Assembly: GCA_916613615.1 (NCBI GenBank)
Contig: OU744730.1
Span: 34,891,315-34,955,314 of the forward strand
Length of the DNA: 64,000 bases
Reading direction: 5' to 3'
Source of the DNA: Steromphala cineraria
Taxonomy: Eukaryota > Mollusca > Gastropoda > Trochida > Trochidae
The notes beneath the pieces are model-generated. The model did not search any database, was not told the DNA's origin, and saw only the letters and a program-made list of their open reading frames with translations. Below are positions 1-9,769 of this stretch, piece after piece (within the stretch, counting starts at the first letter, position 1; every line of letters starts with the position of its first letter). Position numbers and translations under genes: made by a program.

Positions 1-2222
1 AGACTGCAGATCCTAACTGTAATCTTGAGCAGACTGCTGATCCTATCTGTAATCTTGAGCAGACTGCAGATCCTAGCTGTAATGTTGAGCAGACTGCAGA
101 TCCTACTTGTAATCTTGAGCAGACTGCAGATCCTACTTGTAATCTTGAGCAGACTGCTGATCCTCTCTGTAATGTTGAGCAGACTGCTGATCCTAACTGT
201 AATGTTGAGCAGACTGCAGATCCTAACTGTAATCTTGAGCAGACTGCTGATCCTAACTGTAATCTTGAGCAGACTGCTGATCCTAACTGTAATCTTGAGC
301 AGACTGCTGATCCTAACTGTAATCTTGAGCAGACTGTTGATCCTAACTGTAATCTTGAGCAGACTGCTGATCCTAACTGTAATCTTGAGCAGACTGCTGA
401 TCCTAGCTGTAATCTTGAGCAGACTGCAGATCCTACTTGTAATCTTGAGCAGACTGCTGATCCTATCTGTAATGTTGAGCAGACTGCTGATCTTACTTGT
501 AATCTTGAGCAGACTGCTGATCCTAACTGTAATCTTGAGCAGACTGCTGATCCTAACTGTAATCTTGAGCAGACTGCTGATCCTAACTGTAATCTTGAGC
601 AGACTGCTGATCCTAACTGTAATCTTGAGCAGACTGCTGATCCTAACTGTAATCTTGAGCAGACTGCAGATCCTACTTGTAATCTTGAGCAGACTGCTGA
701 TCCTATCTGTAATGTTGAGCAGACTGCAGATCCTACTTGTAATCTTGAGCAGACTGCTGATCCTATCTGTAATGTTGAGCAGACTGCAGATCCTACTTGT
801 AATCTTGAGCAGACTGCTGATCCTATCTGTAATGTTGAGCAGACTGCTGATCCTAACTGTAATGTTGAGCAGACTGCTGATCCTAACTGTAATCTTGAGC
901 AGACTGCTGATCCTAACTGTAATCTTGAGCAGACTGCAGATCCTAACTGTAATCTTGAGCAGACTGCTGATCCTAACTGTAATCTTGAGCAGACTGCTGA
1001 TCCTACTTGTAATCTTGAGCAGACTGCTGATCCTAACTGTAATCTTGAGCAGACTGCTGATCCTATCTGTAATGTTGAGCAGACTGCTGATCCTATCTGT
1101 AATGTTGAGCAGACTGCAGATCCTAACTGTAATCTTGAGCAGACTGCTGATCCTATCTGTAATCTTGAGCAGACTGCAGATCCTAGCTGTAATGTTGAGC
1201 AGACTGCAGATCCTACTTGTAATCTTGAGCAGACTGCAGATCCTACTTGTAATCTTGAGCAGACTGCTGATCCTATCTGTAATGTTGAGCAGACTGCTGA
1301 TCCTAACTGTAATCTTGAGCAGACTGCTGATCCTAACTGTAATCTTGAGCAGACTGCTGATCCTAACTGTAATCTTGAGCAGACTGCAGATCCTAACTGT
1401 AATCTTGAGCAGACTGCTGATCCTAACTGTAATCTTGAGCAGACTGCTGATCCTAATTGTAATCTTGAGCAGACTGCTGATCCTAGCTGTAATGTTGAGC
1501 AGACTGCAGATCCTACTTGTAATCTTGAGCAGACTGCTGATCCTATCTGTAATGTTGAGCAGACTGCTGATCCTATCTGTAATCTTGAGCAGACTGCTGA
1601 TCCTAACTGTAATGTTGAGCAGACTGCAGATCCTAACTGTAATCTTGAGCAGACTGCTGATCCTAACTGTAATCTTGAGCAGACTGCAGATCCTATCTGT
1701 AATGTTGAGCAGACTGCTGATCCTAGCTGTAATGTTGAGCAGACTGCAGATCCTACTTGTAATCTTGAGCAGACTGCTGATCCTAACTGTAATGTTGAGC
1801 AGACTGCTGATCCTATCTGTAATCTTGAGCAGACTGCTGATCCTAACTGTAATGTTGAGCAGACTGCAGATCCTAACTGTAATCTTGAGCAGACTGCTTA
1901 TCCTAACTGTAATCTTGAGCAGACTGCAGATCCTATCTGTAATCTTGAGCAGACTGCTGATCCTAACTGTAATGTTGAGCAGACTGCTGATCCTAACTGT
2001 AATCTTGAGCAGACTGCAGATCCTAACTGTAATCTTGAGCAGACTGCAGATCCTATCTGTAATGTTGAGCAGACTGCTGATCCTAGCTGTAATGTTGAGC
2101 AGACTGCAGATCCTACTTGTAATCTTGAGCAGACTGCAGATCCTACTTGTAATCTTGAGCAGACTGCTGATCCTAACTTTAGTCTTGTGCAGACTGCTGA
2201 TCCTAACTGTTGTGTTGAGCAG
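1..2222 (+). repeat. 30-bp minisatellite, in frame with the following HOIP exon
   Basis: About 74 head-to-tail copies of a 30-bp unit begin at or before the window edge. There is not a single insertion or deletion: every unit stays in register to 2222. Read in the frame of the UBA exon that follows, the array has no stop and encodes a decapeptide E-Q-T-A-D-P-x-C-N-(L/V), where x is N, T, I, S or L. The A codon alternates GCT/GCA, which is silent in this frame. A second frame is also open (LSRLLILTVI-like), which is expected for a 30-bp repeat and is probably a shadow. Each unit also contains a branch-point-like CTAAC followed about 15 nt later by TTGAGCAG, so it resembles a small 3' splice site. 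Whether the array is exon or intron is not decided by the sequence. Confidence 0.9.
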
Positions 2223-2492
2223 ACTGCAGATGTTGAGGGGTATGAGATGGGAGAGATTGAGCTGGCACTACATGCGCGTGACGGCGACCCGAGGGGGATA
2301 TCCACCTGGCTGAGCACCACCTGGCCAGAGCTCATTGACAAGGTAGTGGATGTTGTGCAGCGTAGGAGTATGGACTATGAACAGAACAATGTAGGGCAGC
2401 TGTCCACCAAGGAAGCCAAAGAGGCACTGCAAGACACTCGGGGCAATGTTGAGTCTGCTGCAGCACAGTGCATCAACACCAGGATCAAATTG
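2223..2492 (+). CDS. RNF31: RNF31/HOIP-like RBR E3 ligase, exon with UBA-type helices (partial gene)
   Basis: This open segment encodes TADVEGYEMGEIELALHARD..., ending in a UBA-like stretch (STKEAKEALQDTRGNVESAA). It ends at a good donor, IKL|GTGAGA, in phase 0. By position relative to the later exons it corresponds to the helical UBA region of HOIP, which in the human protein binds the HOIL-1L UBL. The 5' boundary is uncertain. The nearest acceptor-like site is TTGAGCAG at 2215-2222, but the frame is open through the whole upstream minisatellite, so the exon may be far longer. PUB and zinc-finger exons must lie upstream of the window. Identity rests mainly on the downstream RING1 and IBR exons, and this exon alone would be only suggestive. 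Confidence 0.65.
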
Positions 2493-2988
2493 GTGAGAAT
2501 TTCATGTTTATTTGCCAAACTGATGTTTTATAGAATGAAAACCAAATCAGTGGATTATATACATGGATCCCTTGGTATGGGTTCATTATCTTAATCATTG
2601 GACATTTCTTATGTTGTACAAGTATAAATGGATAGCTTTTTTGATCATATACATAAGTAATGTTACTGTATGTTGCTCAGTTACAAGAAAAGTGAAGCAT
2701 GATGTATTAAGCAGGTGAGTGCTTTCGTCCAGCAAAAAAATGTTGTATAACCAGTCATTTATTTCTCAGCACCGGTGAAAACAAAAACTAAGTAAAAATA
2801 CCTGTCTTGATGTTAACCCTTTTGTTTAGTGTACCTTTAAGTGCATGTAAGCCGAACTTACATTAACACATGTTATTCATAACTTTTTAGGCTTATCAAA
2901 ATTACAAACTGTTTCTTTTTTTACGTAAATTCAAGAGGTAGCTTCTTTTGATTATGTTCCTCAATGGTGAAGCTGACTTTGGCACAGT
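2493..2988 (+). other. short intron, 5' part
   Basis: AT-rich intron between the UBA exon and exon 3. It starts with the donor GTGAGA. I see no gene, no transposon end and no tandem repeat before the 63-bp repeat block at 2989. Confidence 0.5.
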
Positions 2989-3240
2989 TACTCTGTCTAC
3001 ATGTAGAATATGTCTATCAGTTTGCAGATGTCAATGAGGACTATGTATGGCAGCTCTGTCTACATGTAGAATATGTCTATCAGTTTGCAGATGTCAATGA
3101 GGACTATGTATGGCAGCTCTGTCTACATGTAGAATATGTCTATCAGTTTGCAGATGTCAATGGGGACTATGTATGGCAGCTCTGTCTACATGTAGAATAT
3201 GTCTATCAGTTTGCAGATGTCAATGGTGACGGTGTGTATG
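2989..3240 (+). repeat. 63-bp tandem repeat (4 copies) duplicating the exon-3 splice acceptor
   Basis: Four copies of a 63-bp unit, nearly identical, the last one diverging after GTCAATGGTGACGG. Each unit contains TGTCTATCAG|TTTGCAGATGTC, the acceptor that joins in phase 0 to the previous exon. Potential exon starts therefore occur at 3021, 3084, 3147 and 3210, exactly 63 bp apart. All frames between them are open (LCLHVEYVYQFADVNEDYVWQ-like peptide of 21 residues). Using an upstream copy would add one to three 21-residue repeats without shifting the frame. Confidence 0.9.
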
Positions 3241-3479
3241 CGAGGGAGGATGTCCTGGAGGCCATGCACCAGCATGAGGGGTGTGAGGAGCAGGTTGTCA
3301 CCCATCTCGTCATGGGCCGCCTCCTCCCCTATAGGGACCGTATCTGGCAGACCACCGAGAACAGAGAGCCCGATGTCATGCACCTCACCCTCAACACCAA
3401 TTGCAACAGCATATCAACCAGTGTCATTTCCCACCAGGACTTCCAGGCCCGGGTGTGCAATAAGGACATTGACCTTGAT
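3210..3479 (+). CDS. RNF31: RNF31/HOIP-like, second UBA-type exon
   Basis: 90 codons in phase 0 at both ends, from acceptor CTATCAG|TTT to the near-perfect donor GAT|GTAAGT. The peptide FADVNGDGVYAREDVLEAM continues HQHEGCEEQVVTHLVMGRLL and then PYRDRIW. The REDVLEAMHQHEGCEEQVV part looks like the last two helices of a UBA domain. The LLPYRDRIW end matches the position and character of the LLEPF..RLW stretch that follows the UBA in vertebrate HOIP (from memory of the family). The start was chosen by phase: the more distal TTTGCAG|ATG acceptor would put the exon out of frame. Three upstream duplicate acceptors could give longer, in-frame versions. Confidence 0.75.
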
Positions 3480-3739
3480 GTAAGTCCACTTGTCTCTATC
3501 TTTGCTGAGGGATCTTTATAGCTAATCAGGCCAGACACAATCTATTTTGGTGACCTTCACCTCTTATTCAGGGTCACTAGGAGACATTGACTAGTTTTGT
3601 AAAGATGCCCTTGAGTCCTCAACTTGACCTAGTATATTTTTTCACAATTCATAAACAGTTGTTGTATGGAATTAAAGGGTATTTATTCCTCTTTATGATT
3701 ATATAAATGATCTTACAAGAATCACTTGGTTTTGAAGAG
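3480..3739 (+). other. intron start, no gene seen
   Basis: Beginning of a 19.3-kb intron. It contains a short stretch like other dispersed repeats of the window (GGTGACCTTCACC...GGGTCACTAGG around 3550-3580) and otherwise nothing recognised. Confidence 0.45.
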
Positions 3740-3991
3740 TTTTTGCGAAGACGGTTATGCCTCTAGGCTGAGTTTGACACTATTTTGAATAAGAAGCTCA
3801 CTAATCAACCGGGATGCTTATCTCTTCCAAAGTTCAAACGTAAGTTGGTCAATTGGATATACAATAGATTTACCTCTGCTTGACAAGGATTTCTCCTGGC
3901 TGAATCCTCGTCAAATCAACTTTGTCATGAAGATGTCAATCTCCAGGCCGGACTAGATTGAAATGGATTATAATGCACAGCTTACCTTGAC

Positions 3992-4300
3992 TTGATCTCT
4001 TACATCAATTGGTTCTGTGAGGGCATCAGAGAGATGCTAGCACCCAAGTTTGAATCCTACGAAGGTATCACCCCGAATTTCCTGGTAACAATGCGTATGG
4101 ATGTTGCCGCCATGGCCCATGGTTATCTAGATTCGGTTTATAAAGCTTCAAAGGATATCGCAAGTGCGTTTGTTAATTCTCTAGCCTGTGTCGTAACTGC
4201 CGAACAGGAACAACAACTTACTAGAGATAGGAACCTTCTAGCAGATGTCAAGGACTCTCTGCTCTCTCAACCTGTCAAAGTTCCAGCATTGTGGCCATAG
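3992..4300 (+). pseudogene. gag-like fragment of DIRS-like element A1
   Basis: Open segment of about 102 codons (SYINWFCEGIREMLAPKF, then NFLVTMRMDVAAMAHGYLDS and LLADVKDSLL). The helical, charge-rich makeup and its position just upstream of DIRS-type RT make a gag-type capsid fragment the best reading. There is no start codon context or zinc motif to confirm it. An earlier piece of the same protein appears to lie in another frame at about 3850-3980. Confidence 0.45.
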
Positions 4301-4901
4301 CCAGCGAGTCACAAGGCGCTATGAAAACCAAGTCTCTGAATCGGAAGCTTACACCAGCCTTGATTTCCTTCCTCAGCCCTCTCCTCCTTTCAACTGCTTT
4401 CGCCCTTCAACTTTGCTCCTGACTTTCCATATGGCCTTGTTACCTCGGAGCTTGGTAACCGTGTCCTCCAACCCGTGGATTCTCTAATTTTCCCAGGCTA
4501 CACACTCCAGTGGGATAAACTTCAGCCGTTGGCTGTTCATCCTCAGGGCAAACGGTTAATTCGACAGGGACCCAAGCTTTCGGCTGCACTTCTACCCTTC
4601 TTACAGCTCCTAGAAAAAATACTATCATGGAATTAGTCCCCGCCGACGTTTCACTTGGGCTTCTACTCTCCTGTTTTCTAAATACCCAAGAAGGACATGA
4701 TGGAAATTAGGACGATATTAGACTTGAAAGTTCTCAACAAGTTTTTCCTTAGAAGACCTCCAGAGTTTACTATGGAGTCTCAAAACAACATCCGTAAGTA
4801 TTCACTCAGTCGCTCTTTGCCAGTCTGGATCTCAAGGATGCTTATCTGCATGTTCTGATCCATTTCAAATCACGGAAGTACCTTCTTTTTGCAGTCAATG
4901 G

Positions 4902-5514
4902 CCGTCGGTTTCAATTTGTGACTTTGAGTAAAGTATAGTTTATAATGGCAGACATAAAGTTATAAACAATTTTTGGTAATCAAATATTGTCATTTATTTT
5001 CATAGTAACTTTAAAATATTATTATGTAAATAATATTGCTATTTTCCATCTATTTTACATGTTAGTATAATTTTTATTAGATAATTATTCGTGTTCGTAG
5101 ACTCTCATATTTGTAACCTGATATTCCTTAATTTCCTTGTCATCCAATGCGCATGTCAATTTTCTTAAAATAACTATTCTGCGCATGTCCAATTAAGGAA
5201 TACACACAAACACAGAGAGGCGAGACTTAGAATCTTCAGTAGCCTAAAGTCACATTAGGTAGCCAAAGCTGCCTGAGCCTGAGCAATATCCACCTGAGAT
5301 GAGCGAATGTACCGGGTGTAACAGTTCGAGGACCATCGACCCAGAGTTTGGATCATGTGGTCCGGGATGTGCGCCTCTGCTGCCGAGGTGGCGGCGCCAA
5401 TTCGGAATGAGTGGCCATTGTACTTAGACTGATCATAGCCACAGTGGTCCAGTAGAAGCTTTAGGTATTTGATAAAGAAAGCTCTTTGCAGCACTTGTCC
5501 CGTCAGTTTCAATT
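4902..5514 (-). mobile_element. insertion carrying an antisense tyrosine recombinase fragment, flanked by 15-bp duplication
   Basis: The A1 RT frame breaks at CCGTCGGTTTCAATT (4902-4916) and resumes after CCGTCAGTTTCAATT (5500-5514). The two copies match at 14 of 15 positions, as expected of a target-site duplication. Without the inserted roughly 583 bp the RT would read straight on (RRFQF joined to KVLPF). The insert is in reverse orientation. It holds the C-terminal part of a tyrosine recombinase followed by an AT-rich 3' region with two GACATGCGCA-type repeats. No poly-A is seen. Confidence 0.6.
5255..5512 (-). pseudogene. tyrosine recombinase C-terminal fragment (DIRS/Crypton type)
   Basis: Minus-strand reading gives LQRAFFIKYLKLLLDHCG, then HSFRIGAATSAAEA, then GRWSSNCYTRYIRSSQVDIA, ending at a stop. 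H-x-x-R, the later W, and the nucleophile candidate Y in CYTRYIRS are the conserved end of a YR catalytic domain. The upstream half with the first catalytic arginine is absent. The frame stays open past 5512 to 5593, but that part is antisense RT and not recombinase. The family (DIRS, Ngaro or Crypton) is not resolved. Confidence 0.7.
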
Positions 5515-5945
5515 CAAGGTGCTTCCTTTCATGATCTCCATCACCCCCTGGCTGTTCACAGAGATAATGGCCCCTGTGCTCCAGTTCCTTCACTTAAAAC
5601 ATGTCTTTATCCACGGCTATCTGGATGACTTCAGTGGATGGATAATACGGCCAGACAAATCGGAACTAATGCCAACGCAGCAGATGAAGTTCCTAGGAGC
5701 AATGGTTGACTCAACCACCTCGACTATCGCCCCCCTCGGAAGCATGTCGGGTGGCAATACAGTCTTCAATTCAACTTCTGAAGAACAAGTCGCATTCAGT
5801 CAGGAAATCGATGTCTCTGGTCGGCTCCCTCACTTCCATTCAAGCCATCACTTTGCGAGGGAGATAAAATCTTTGCCACAGACAGACCTGGCTCATTAGT
5901 CATCGTCATTACCCCTTAGATTCCAAGATCTTTCCTACCAGTCAA

Positions 5946-6386
5946 GTGCTCTTGGAGCTAGAATGGTGGATGCTACCAACTCATGTGATGAAGGGCTGTC
6001 TGTTCGTCCCTCCCCTACCTCAGCACACGATTTACACATACAGCGGTTTGGATGGACACTGGGACCAATTCATGACAAGCAGGCTCTGGACCCAGTCCAA
6101 CAAGCATCTTCATATCAATCTGTTGGAGTTTCTGCTAGCCCTTTCCTTCTTGAATCTCATCACCTTGCTCAAGTGTTGTCATCGCTATGGACAATGGATG
6201 ATAGCCTATATCAACAAACCAGGAGGCACAAGGTCAGCTCTTCTGATGCAGCTCACCAGCGATCTTTATGTCCTTGCGGACTCTTGGTCCATATCTCTGC
6301 AAACCAGACACATTCCCAGGAGACTCAACTTCCTAGCAGCCTCCTTATCAAGGAAACATCACTTTGTGACTACCAGTAGTTACTAG
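5946..6386 (+). pseudogene. RNase H fragment of DIRS-like element A1
   Basis: An open stretch of 146 codons. Its LHINLLEFLLALSFL and SWSISLQTRHIPRRLNFLAASLSR segments match the RNase H E helix and the NxxADxLSR-type end of DIRS/Ngaro RNase H domains. The expected DNxT motif is degraded to YGQWMIAYINKPGG. It is inactive. Confidence 0.6.
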
Positions 6387-6518
6387 CATAAGTACAAAAC
6401 TAATGTTCGTGTTTCGTATTTTGATAGATACGAAACTAGACATTCACTCTAGCTTTACCTCGTTGGCAGACTGGTCATGACGGACGCCAGCTGCGTGAAA
6501 TTGATATAATTACGTGGT

Positions 6519-6809
6519 TTGGCGGCTTATCCAAGCTGGATAAGTATGTCAGATAATGAAGGGAGTAGCCAGGATCATAAAATTGCAGATTTGAGTGGAA
6601 TCAGTCAGCAGTTACAGCTGATTAGTGACCGACTTTCGGCCCTCAAGGCCAGAGCAGATGACAGTGCAAAAGTTAATGCGCAGGAAGGAAAGCTGAAAAG
6701 CTTGCCGGATGTTGATGGTTTGGTGGAAGACCCCGTGCCTGCCTCGGACAAGGCTGCTTCCACACAGCAGGATTATTCCGCTGTAGGTTCAGAGTGTTTT
6801 CAGAGATAA
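6519..6809 (+). pseudogene. gag-like fragment of A2
   Basis: MSDNEGSSQDHKIADLSG begins a hydrophilic peptide with a predicted helical QQLQLISDRLSALKARAD stretch. It stops at 6809, and related sequence seems to continue in another frame (FRDKEWVTTFDRTGVNHQDL) to about 7030. Position before the RT suggests a gag protein. No conserved motif proves it. Confidence 0.4.
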
Positions 6810-7409
6810 AGAGTGGGTTACTACTTTTGATCGTACTGGTGTTAATCATCAGGACTTGGTGTCACTCAACGTTTTACAGAAAGCTCAATCTTATATTGAG
6901 ACCACGGCTAGAATACTATTTGCTGTGAGTGCTGAAGAGAATGTTACCAATGCAGTGTTACATGACTTACTTGATGTCAGAAAGCAGGTTTATCATTTAT
7001 CAGGGAAGAATACTCAACGTTATTTGTGAGATGACAGTTTGACCCAGAAGTAGCAAAAATCTTCAAGGCAATGCAGAAGAATCCTGGGACTCTATCTGAT
7101 AGTGCTATCGACCTGCTTACTAAAGCATGTACAATTGCATCTTCCAAAGTTAACAGAGACTCATGTTCTCATCAAAGAGGAGGCAGATCATATGGTGGAT
7201 TTTCAAGTTACCATGGGTATGGTACTGGTTTTCATAGACAAAATTCAGGATTTAGAGGGATAGAGGATACTCTAACCCACCACGGCAAATGAACAATACT
7301 CCATGAAATGTATCTAACAGTGGTGCTAACTACGCTGGTACAGCAGATTATGCAGAGAAATTAGACATTTTTCCATGATCATTGGTCGGAAATAACAGAT
7401 TCAGAGACT

Positions 7410-8020
7410 GTGTTGAACTGGGTTTCCCAAGGGGTTCCCATATTGTTTTCTGATAATTGTATACCTGACAAGTTTAAAATTGACAATTACAATGTGTTCA
7501 ATGCTAAAGAGAAACAATTTATTGACACTGAGATAAATGCTTTGTTAAAGAAAGGTTATATTTCTGAAAGTGTCAACCAGCCATGGTGTGTAAGTCCCAT
7601 TTCAGTGGTACCCAAGAAAGGGAAGAATAGATATAGACTTGTTCTAAATTCAAAACACTTAAATGAATTTATTGATGTCCCCAAAGTTTGATATGAAGAT
7701 ATATCAGTATTATCTGATCTTGTTCAGAAGGAAGATGAGTTTATTACTATTGATATCAAGGATGGTTTTTTCCATGTAGCAGTGTGCCCAGAACATAGAA
7801 AATATTTTTGTTTTCAGTGGAAAGAAAAGTTTTATGAGTTCAATGTTTTATTCTTTGGATGTTCCATATCACCATATTACTTTCACAAGTTAGTGCGAGT
7901 TGTAGTTACTTATCTTAGATCGTTGGTTGTACGGTTGACAAGCTGGGTAGATGATTTCTTGGTATGTTCTAGGCCAGGAGAAGGTCAGACAGATCGAGAT
8001 TTGGTTGTTATGGTTAATAA
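7410..8020 (+). pseudogene. reverse transcriptase of A2, N-terminal and palm part
   Basis: KKGYISESVNQPWCVSPISV and VPKKGKNRYRLVLNSKHLNE are the fingers of a DIRS/Ngaro-like RT. After a stop at about 7690 comes ITIDIKDGFFHVAVCPEHRK, the first catalytic Asp region. FGCSISPYYFHKLVR and SWVDDFLV (the YxDD box with V-D-D) follow. The frame is cut by a stop near 7690 and by a SINE at about 8020. Confidence 0.7.
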
Positions 8021-8021
8021 T

Positions 8022-8280
8022 AATAATAATAATAATAATATCACTTTATTATCCTCAGTACATACATACATTGTCGAAAATTCGGGTTGTGTCTAAGCAC
8101 CCGGCAGCCACAGTGCAGGGCCAGTTAATGCGTTGTTCTGCTTTTACAATGCTGAGTGTCAAGCAAGGCAGCAACAACTCCCACCTTTTAACTTCTTTTG
8201 GAATGACGCGACCGGGAATTGAACCCCGGTCTACCGGGTGACGATCGGACACTCTACCACTGAGCTACGCCTCTGGTTCT
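8022..8280 (-). mobile_element. tRNA-derived SINE inserted in the A2 RT
   Basis: Read on the minus strand, the element starts with a tRNA-like head: A box TAGCTCAGTGGTAGAG (about 8252-8271) and B box GGTTCAATTCC (about 8214-8231). A body of roughly 180 bp follows, ending in an (ATT)n tail, which is AAT repeats at 8017-8040 on the + strand. It interrupts the RT frame between RPGEGQTDRDLVV and a later RLGFNINYHEKSSLELHTEK. The flanks share only TGGTT, a weak target duplication. The head is too degenerate and too embedded to be a working tRNA gene. Confidence 0.8.
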
Positions 8281-8740
8281 TGCAAGGCTCGGATTTAACA
8301 TTAATTATCATGAGAAATCAAGCTTAGAATTACATACAGAGAAAGAATATCTTGGATTTATAGTTAGTTCTGTGCCAATTCCAGCTTTGAGGGCTACCAG
8401 ACAGAGAATTAAAGAGCTCAAGAGAGATATTAAGAAAGCATTATTGCGACCAGTTGTATCAGCTAGATTGTTGGCTAAGCTAGCAGGAAAGTGTGTCTTC
8501 TTAACAAAGGTGTTTTTTCCTGGTAAATTAAAGTTACGAGGTGTTTATCGCCTTCTTTCTTCAAGGGTGTCTTGGGATAGTAAATTATGTTGGTCTCAGG
8601 ACGCAGTTGAGGACTTGTTGTGGTGGTTGGACTGTACACAAGGATGGAACGGAGTGTCACTTCTTCAGTCGTCGGTAAACAAAGAAATGAGGTCAAGAAG
8701 CGATTGGAAAAATGTGTATCTCTGGATGGTGACTATGTAG
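8281..8740 (+). pseudogene. A2 RT thumb/connection continuation
   Basis: The frame picks up after the SINE with RLGFNINYHEKSSLELHTEK, then EYLGFIVSSVPIPALRATRQ and LLAKLAGKCVFLTKVFFPG. It ends in WSQDAVEDLLWWLDCTQGWN. The EYLGF..S motif after the catalytic core and the LLWWL motif near the RNase H border are typical of DIRS/Ngaro RTs. It stops at 8740. Confidence 0.7.
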
Positions 8741-8799
8741 AGAAGTCTTAAAAACATGAGAACAAAATAAAGTTTGTACCTTTGATATGTGTTTGTGAT

Positions 8800-9440
8800 A
8801 ATTAAAACTTTTTGATATCCCCTTGTACATCTCTCAACCTGCTCTCTTGGAAGCCTTTTAGATTACCTGTGCTTAGGCTGCCAGAGTTTTCAGGGCTACA
8901 TGCCATTGATGTCTCCTTCATTGATTTTGGATATAGATACTGTTCAATGTCCCTCAGAGCTCTCCCAGAGTTTTTGGCAAAATTCAGACTACTGCGGCAG
9001 GACCCTTAGGCCCAAGGGTCTGCTCCTTTCCGGCTCTACCCATTCAGAGAGACGCCAATGACAGAGATCACACACTCAGGAGGGACAGGAGACGATTGTT
9101 TCTACCGGGTCTATTATCAGAGATATCCATGAATACCATTGCTACCTGGCATACTGTCTACAAATCACGAGATTATCAACCTCCTTAGGAAATCTGTCTC
9201 CATCGATTAAGTAGTTCCTGACAATGGAAATCCTCAAGTGCCTTCACAATCTCCCCAACGTTAGGGGTTTGTCCTCCCTGAGGCCCAGTGACGCGGTATA
9301 ATCATTCCTTGGGAATGTAAATAACTTCCTAATCACTAAGGTTGGTTAATCTATCCTCCTTGCACTCTCCCCATCACAACCTGCGCCTTAGACTGAGTTG
9401 TCGTACTGGGAGAGAGGTTTTTAAGTTTATTCGGGAAATT
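8800..9440 (+). pseudogene. degenerate DIRS-type remnant, possibly the tail of A1
   Basis: No long frame survives. Pieces such as GPLGPRVCSFPALPIQRDAN, DHTLRRDRRRLFLPGL and ISMNTIATWHTVYKSRDY look like the linker and N-terminal core-binding part of DIRS tyrosine recombinases. If so, this is the 3' part of A1 displaced by A2. Terminal repeats were not found. Confidence 0.35.
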
Positions 9441-9769
9441 GGAACTAAATTCAACCAAAAATTGCCTAAATTGGGTGAAAATTAGGTTCCCTAGCGTGTT
9501 TTCCCCTGAATTTTAAGCATTTAGTATGTTTTAAAAGCCTTGAATTTATTATTATTTGGGTATTTTGTGCTGAATCTTGGATTAAATTACCATTTTGTCA
9601 AAAGTATTTTTCCTGCTGATTTTAGGTAAATCTCTAAGCACAAAGTAGGTGTGGCCACATATTCTTGTCCAAATGGTAGTTTCACATTTAAAATACCAAC
9701 ATCCACATATATTTCATAAAATATCATAATAACTACATATAGCAAAGGCATGACATTCAACCATGGTGT
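9441..9769 (+). other. intronic AT-rich sequence
   Basis: No gene or repeat end recognised. The first copy of the 19-bp target duplication of LINE-A follows at 9770-9788. Confidence 0.4.

Larger units (their letters stand above)
3740..6390 (+). mobile_element. decayed DIRS-like retrotransposon A1 (gag-RT-RNase H)
   Basis: A chain of broken frames on the + strand reads in DIRS order. A gag-like segment (about 3850-4300; SYINWFCEGIREMLAPKF) comes first. RT pieces follow: PKKDMMEIRTILDLKVLNKF near 4683 and LDLKDAYLHVLIHFKS near 4827. After an insertion the RT continues with FQFKVLPFMISITPWLFTEI and HGYLDDFSGW at about 5500-5720. RNase H follows at about 5946-6386 (HINLLEFLLALSFL, then ADSWSISLQTRHIPRRLN and LAASLSRK). 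Stops and frameshifts separate the pieces, so it is inactive. The YLDD box and VLPF/ITPWLFT context fit the DIRS/Ngaro RT group better than LINEs. The ends were not found. Confidence 0.75.
6480..8780 (+). mobile_element. second DIRS/Ngaro-like element A2, decayed, probably nested in A1
   Basis: Gag-like pieces occur at 6519-6809 and about 6806-7020, then 7071-7292, which is rich in R, G and Y (SYGGFSSYHGYGTGFHRQ). RT follows at 7410-7691 and 7782-8010, and continues at 8290-8740 after a SINE insertion. Single stops and frame breaks interrupt it. Codon use is AT-rich, unlike A1. Recombinase-like sequence at about 8830-9440 may be the continuation of A1, which would mean A2 sits inside A1. No terminal repeats were found. 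Confidence 0.65.

Noticed and set aside
1..2222. CRISPR-like array
   Set aside because: Direct repeats without spacers, eukaryotic context.
25..2313. 762-codon frame LSRLLILTVI...
   Set aside because: A second frame through the 30-bp array, open only because 30 is a multiple of 3; its variation is mostly non-silent and it leaves the HOIP exon frame.
3186..3538. Minus-strand and other-frame ORFs over HOIP exon 3
   Set aside because: Shadows of the supported exon.
8205..8280. Minus-strand tRNA gene
   Set aside because: A and B boxes belong to a SINE head; the sequence runs into a SINE body and tail, and the cloverleaf is imperfect.
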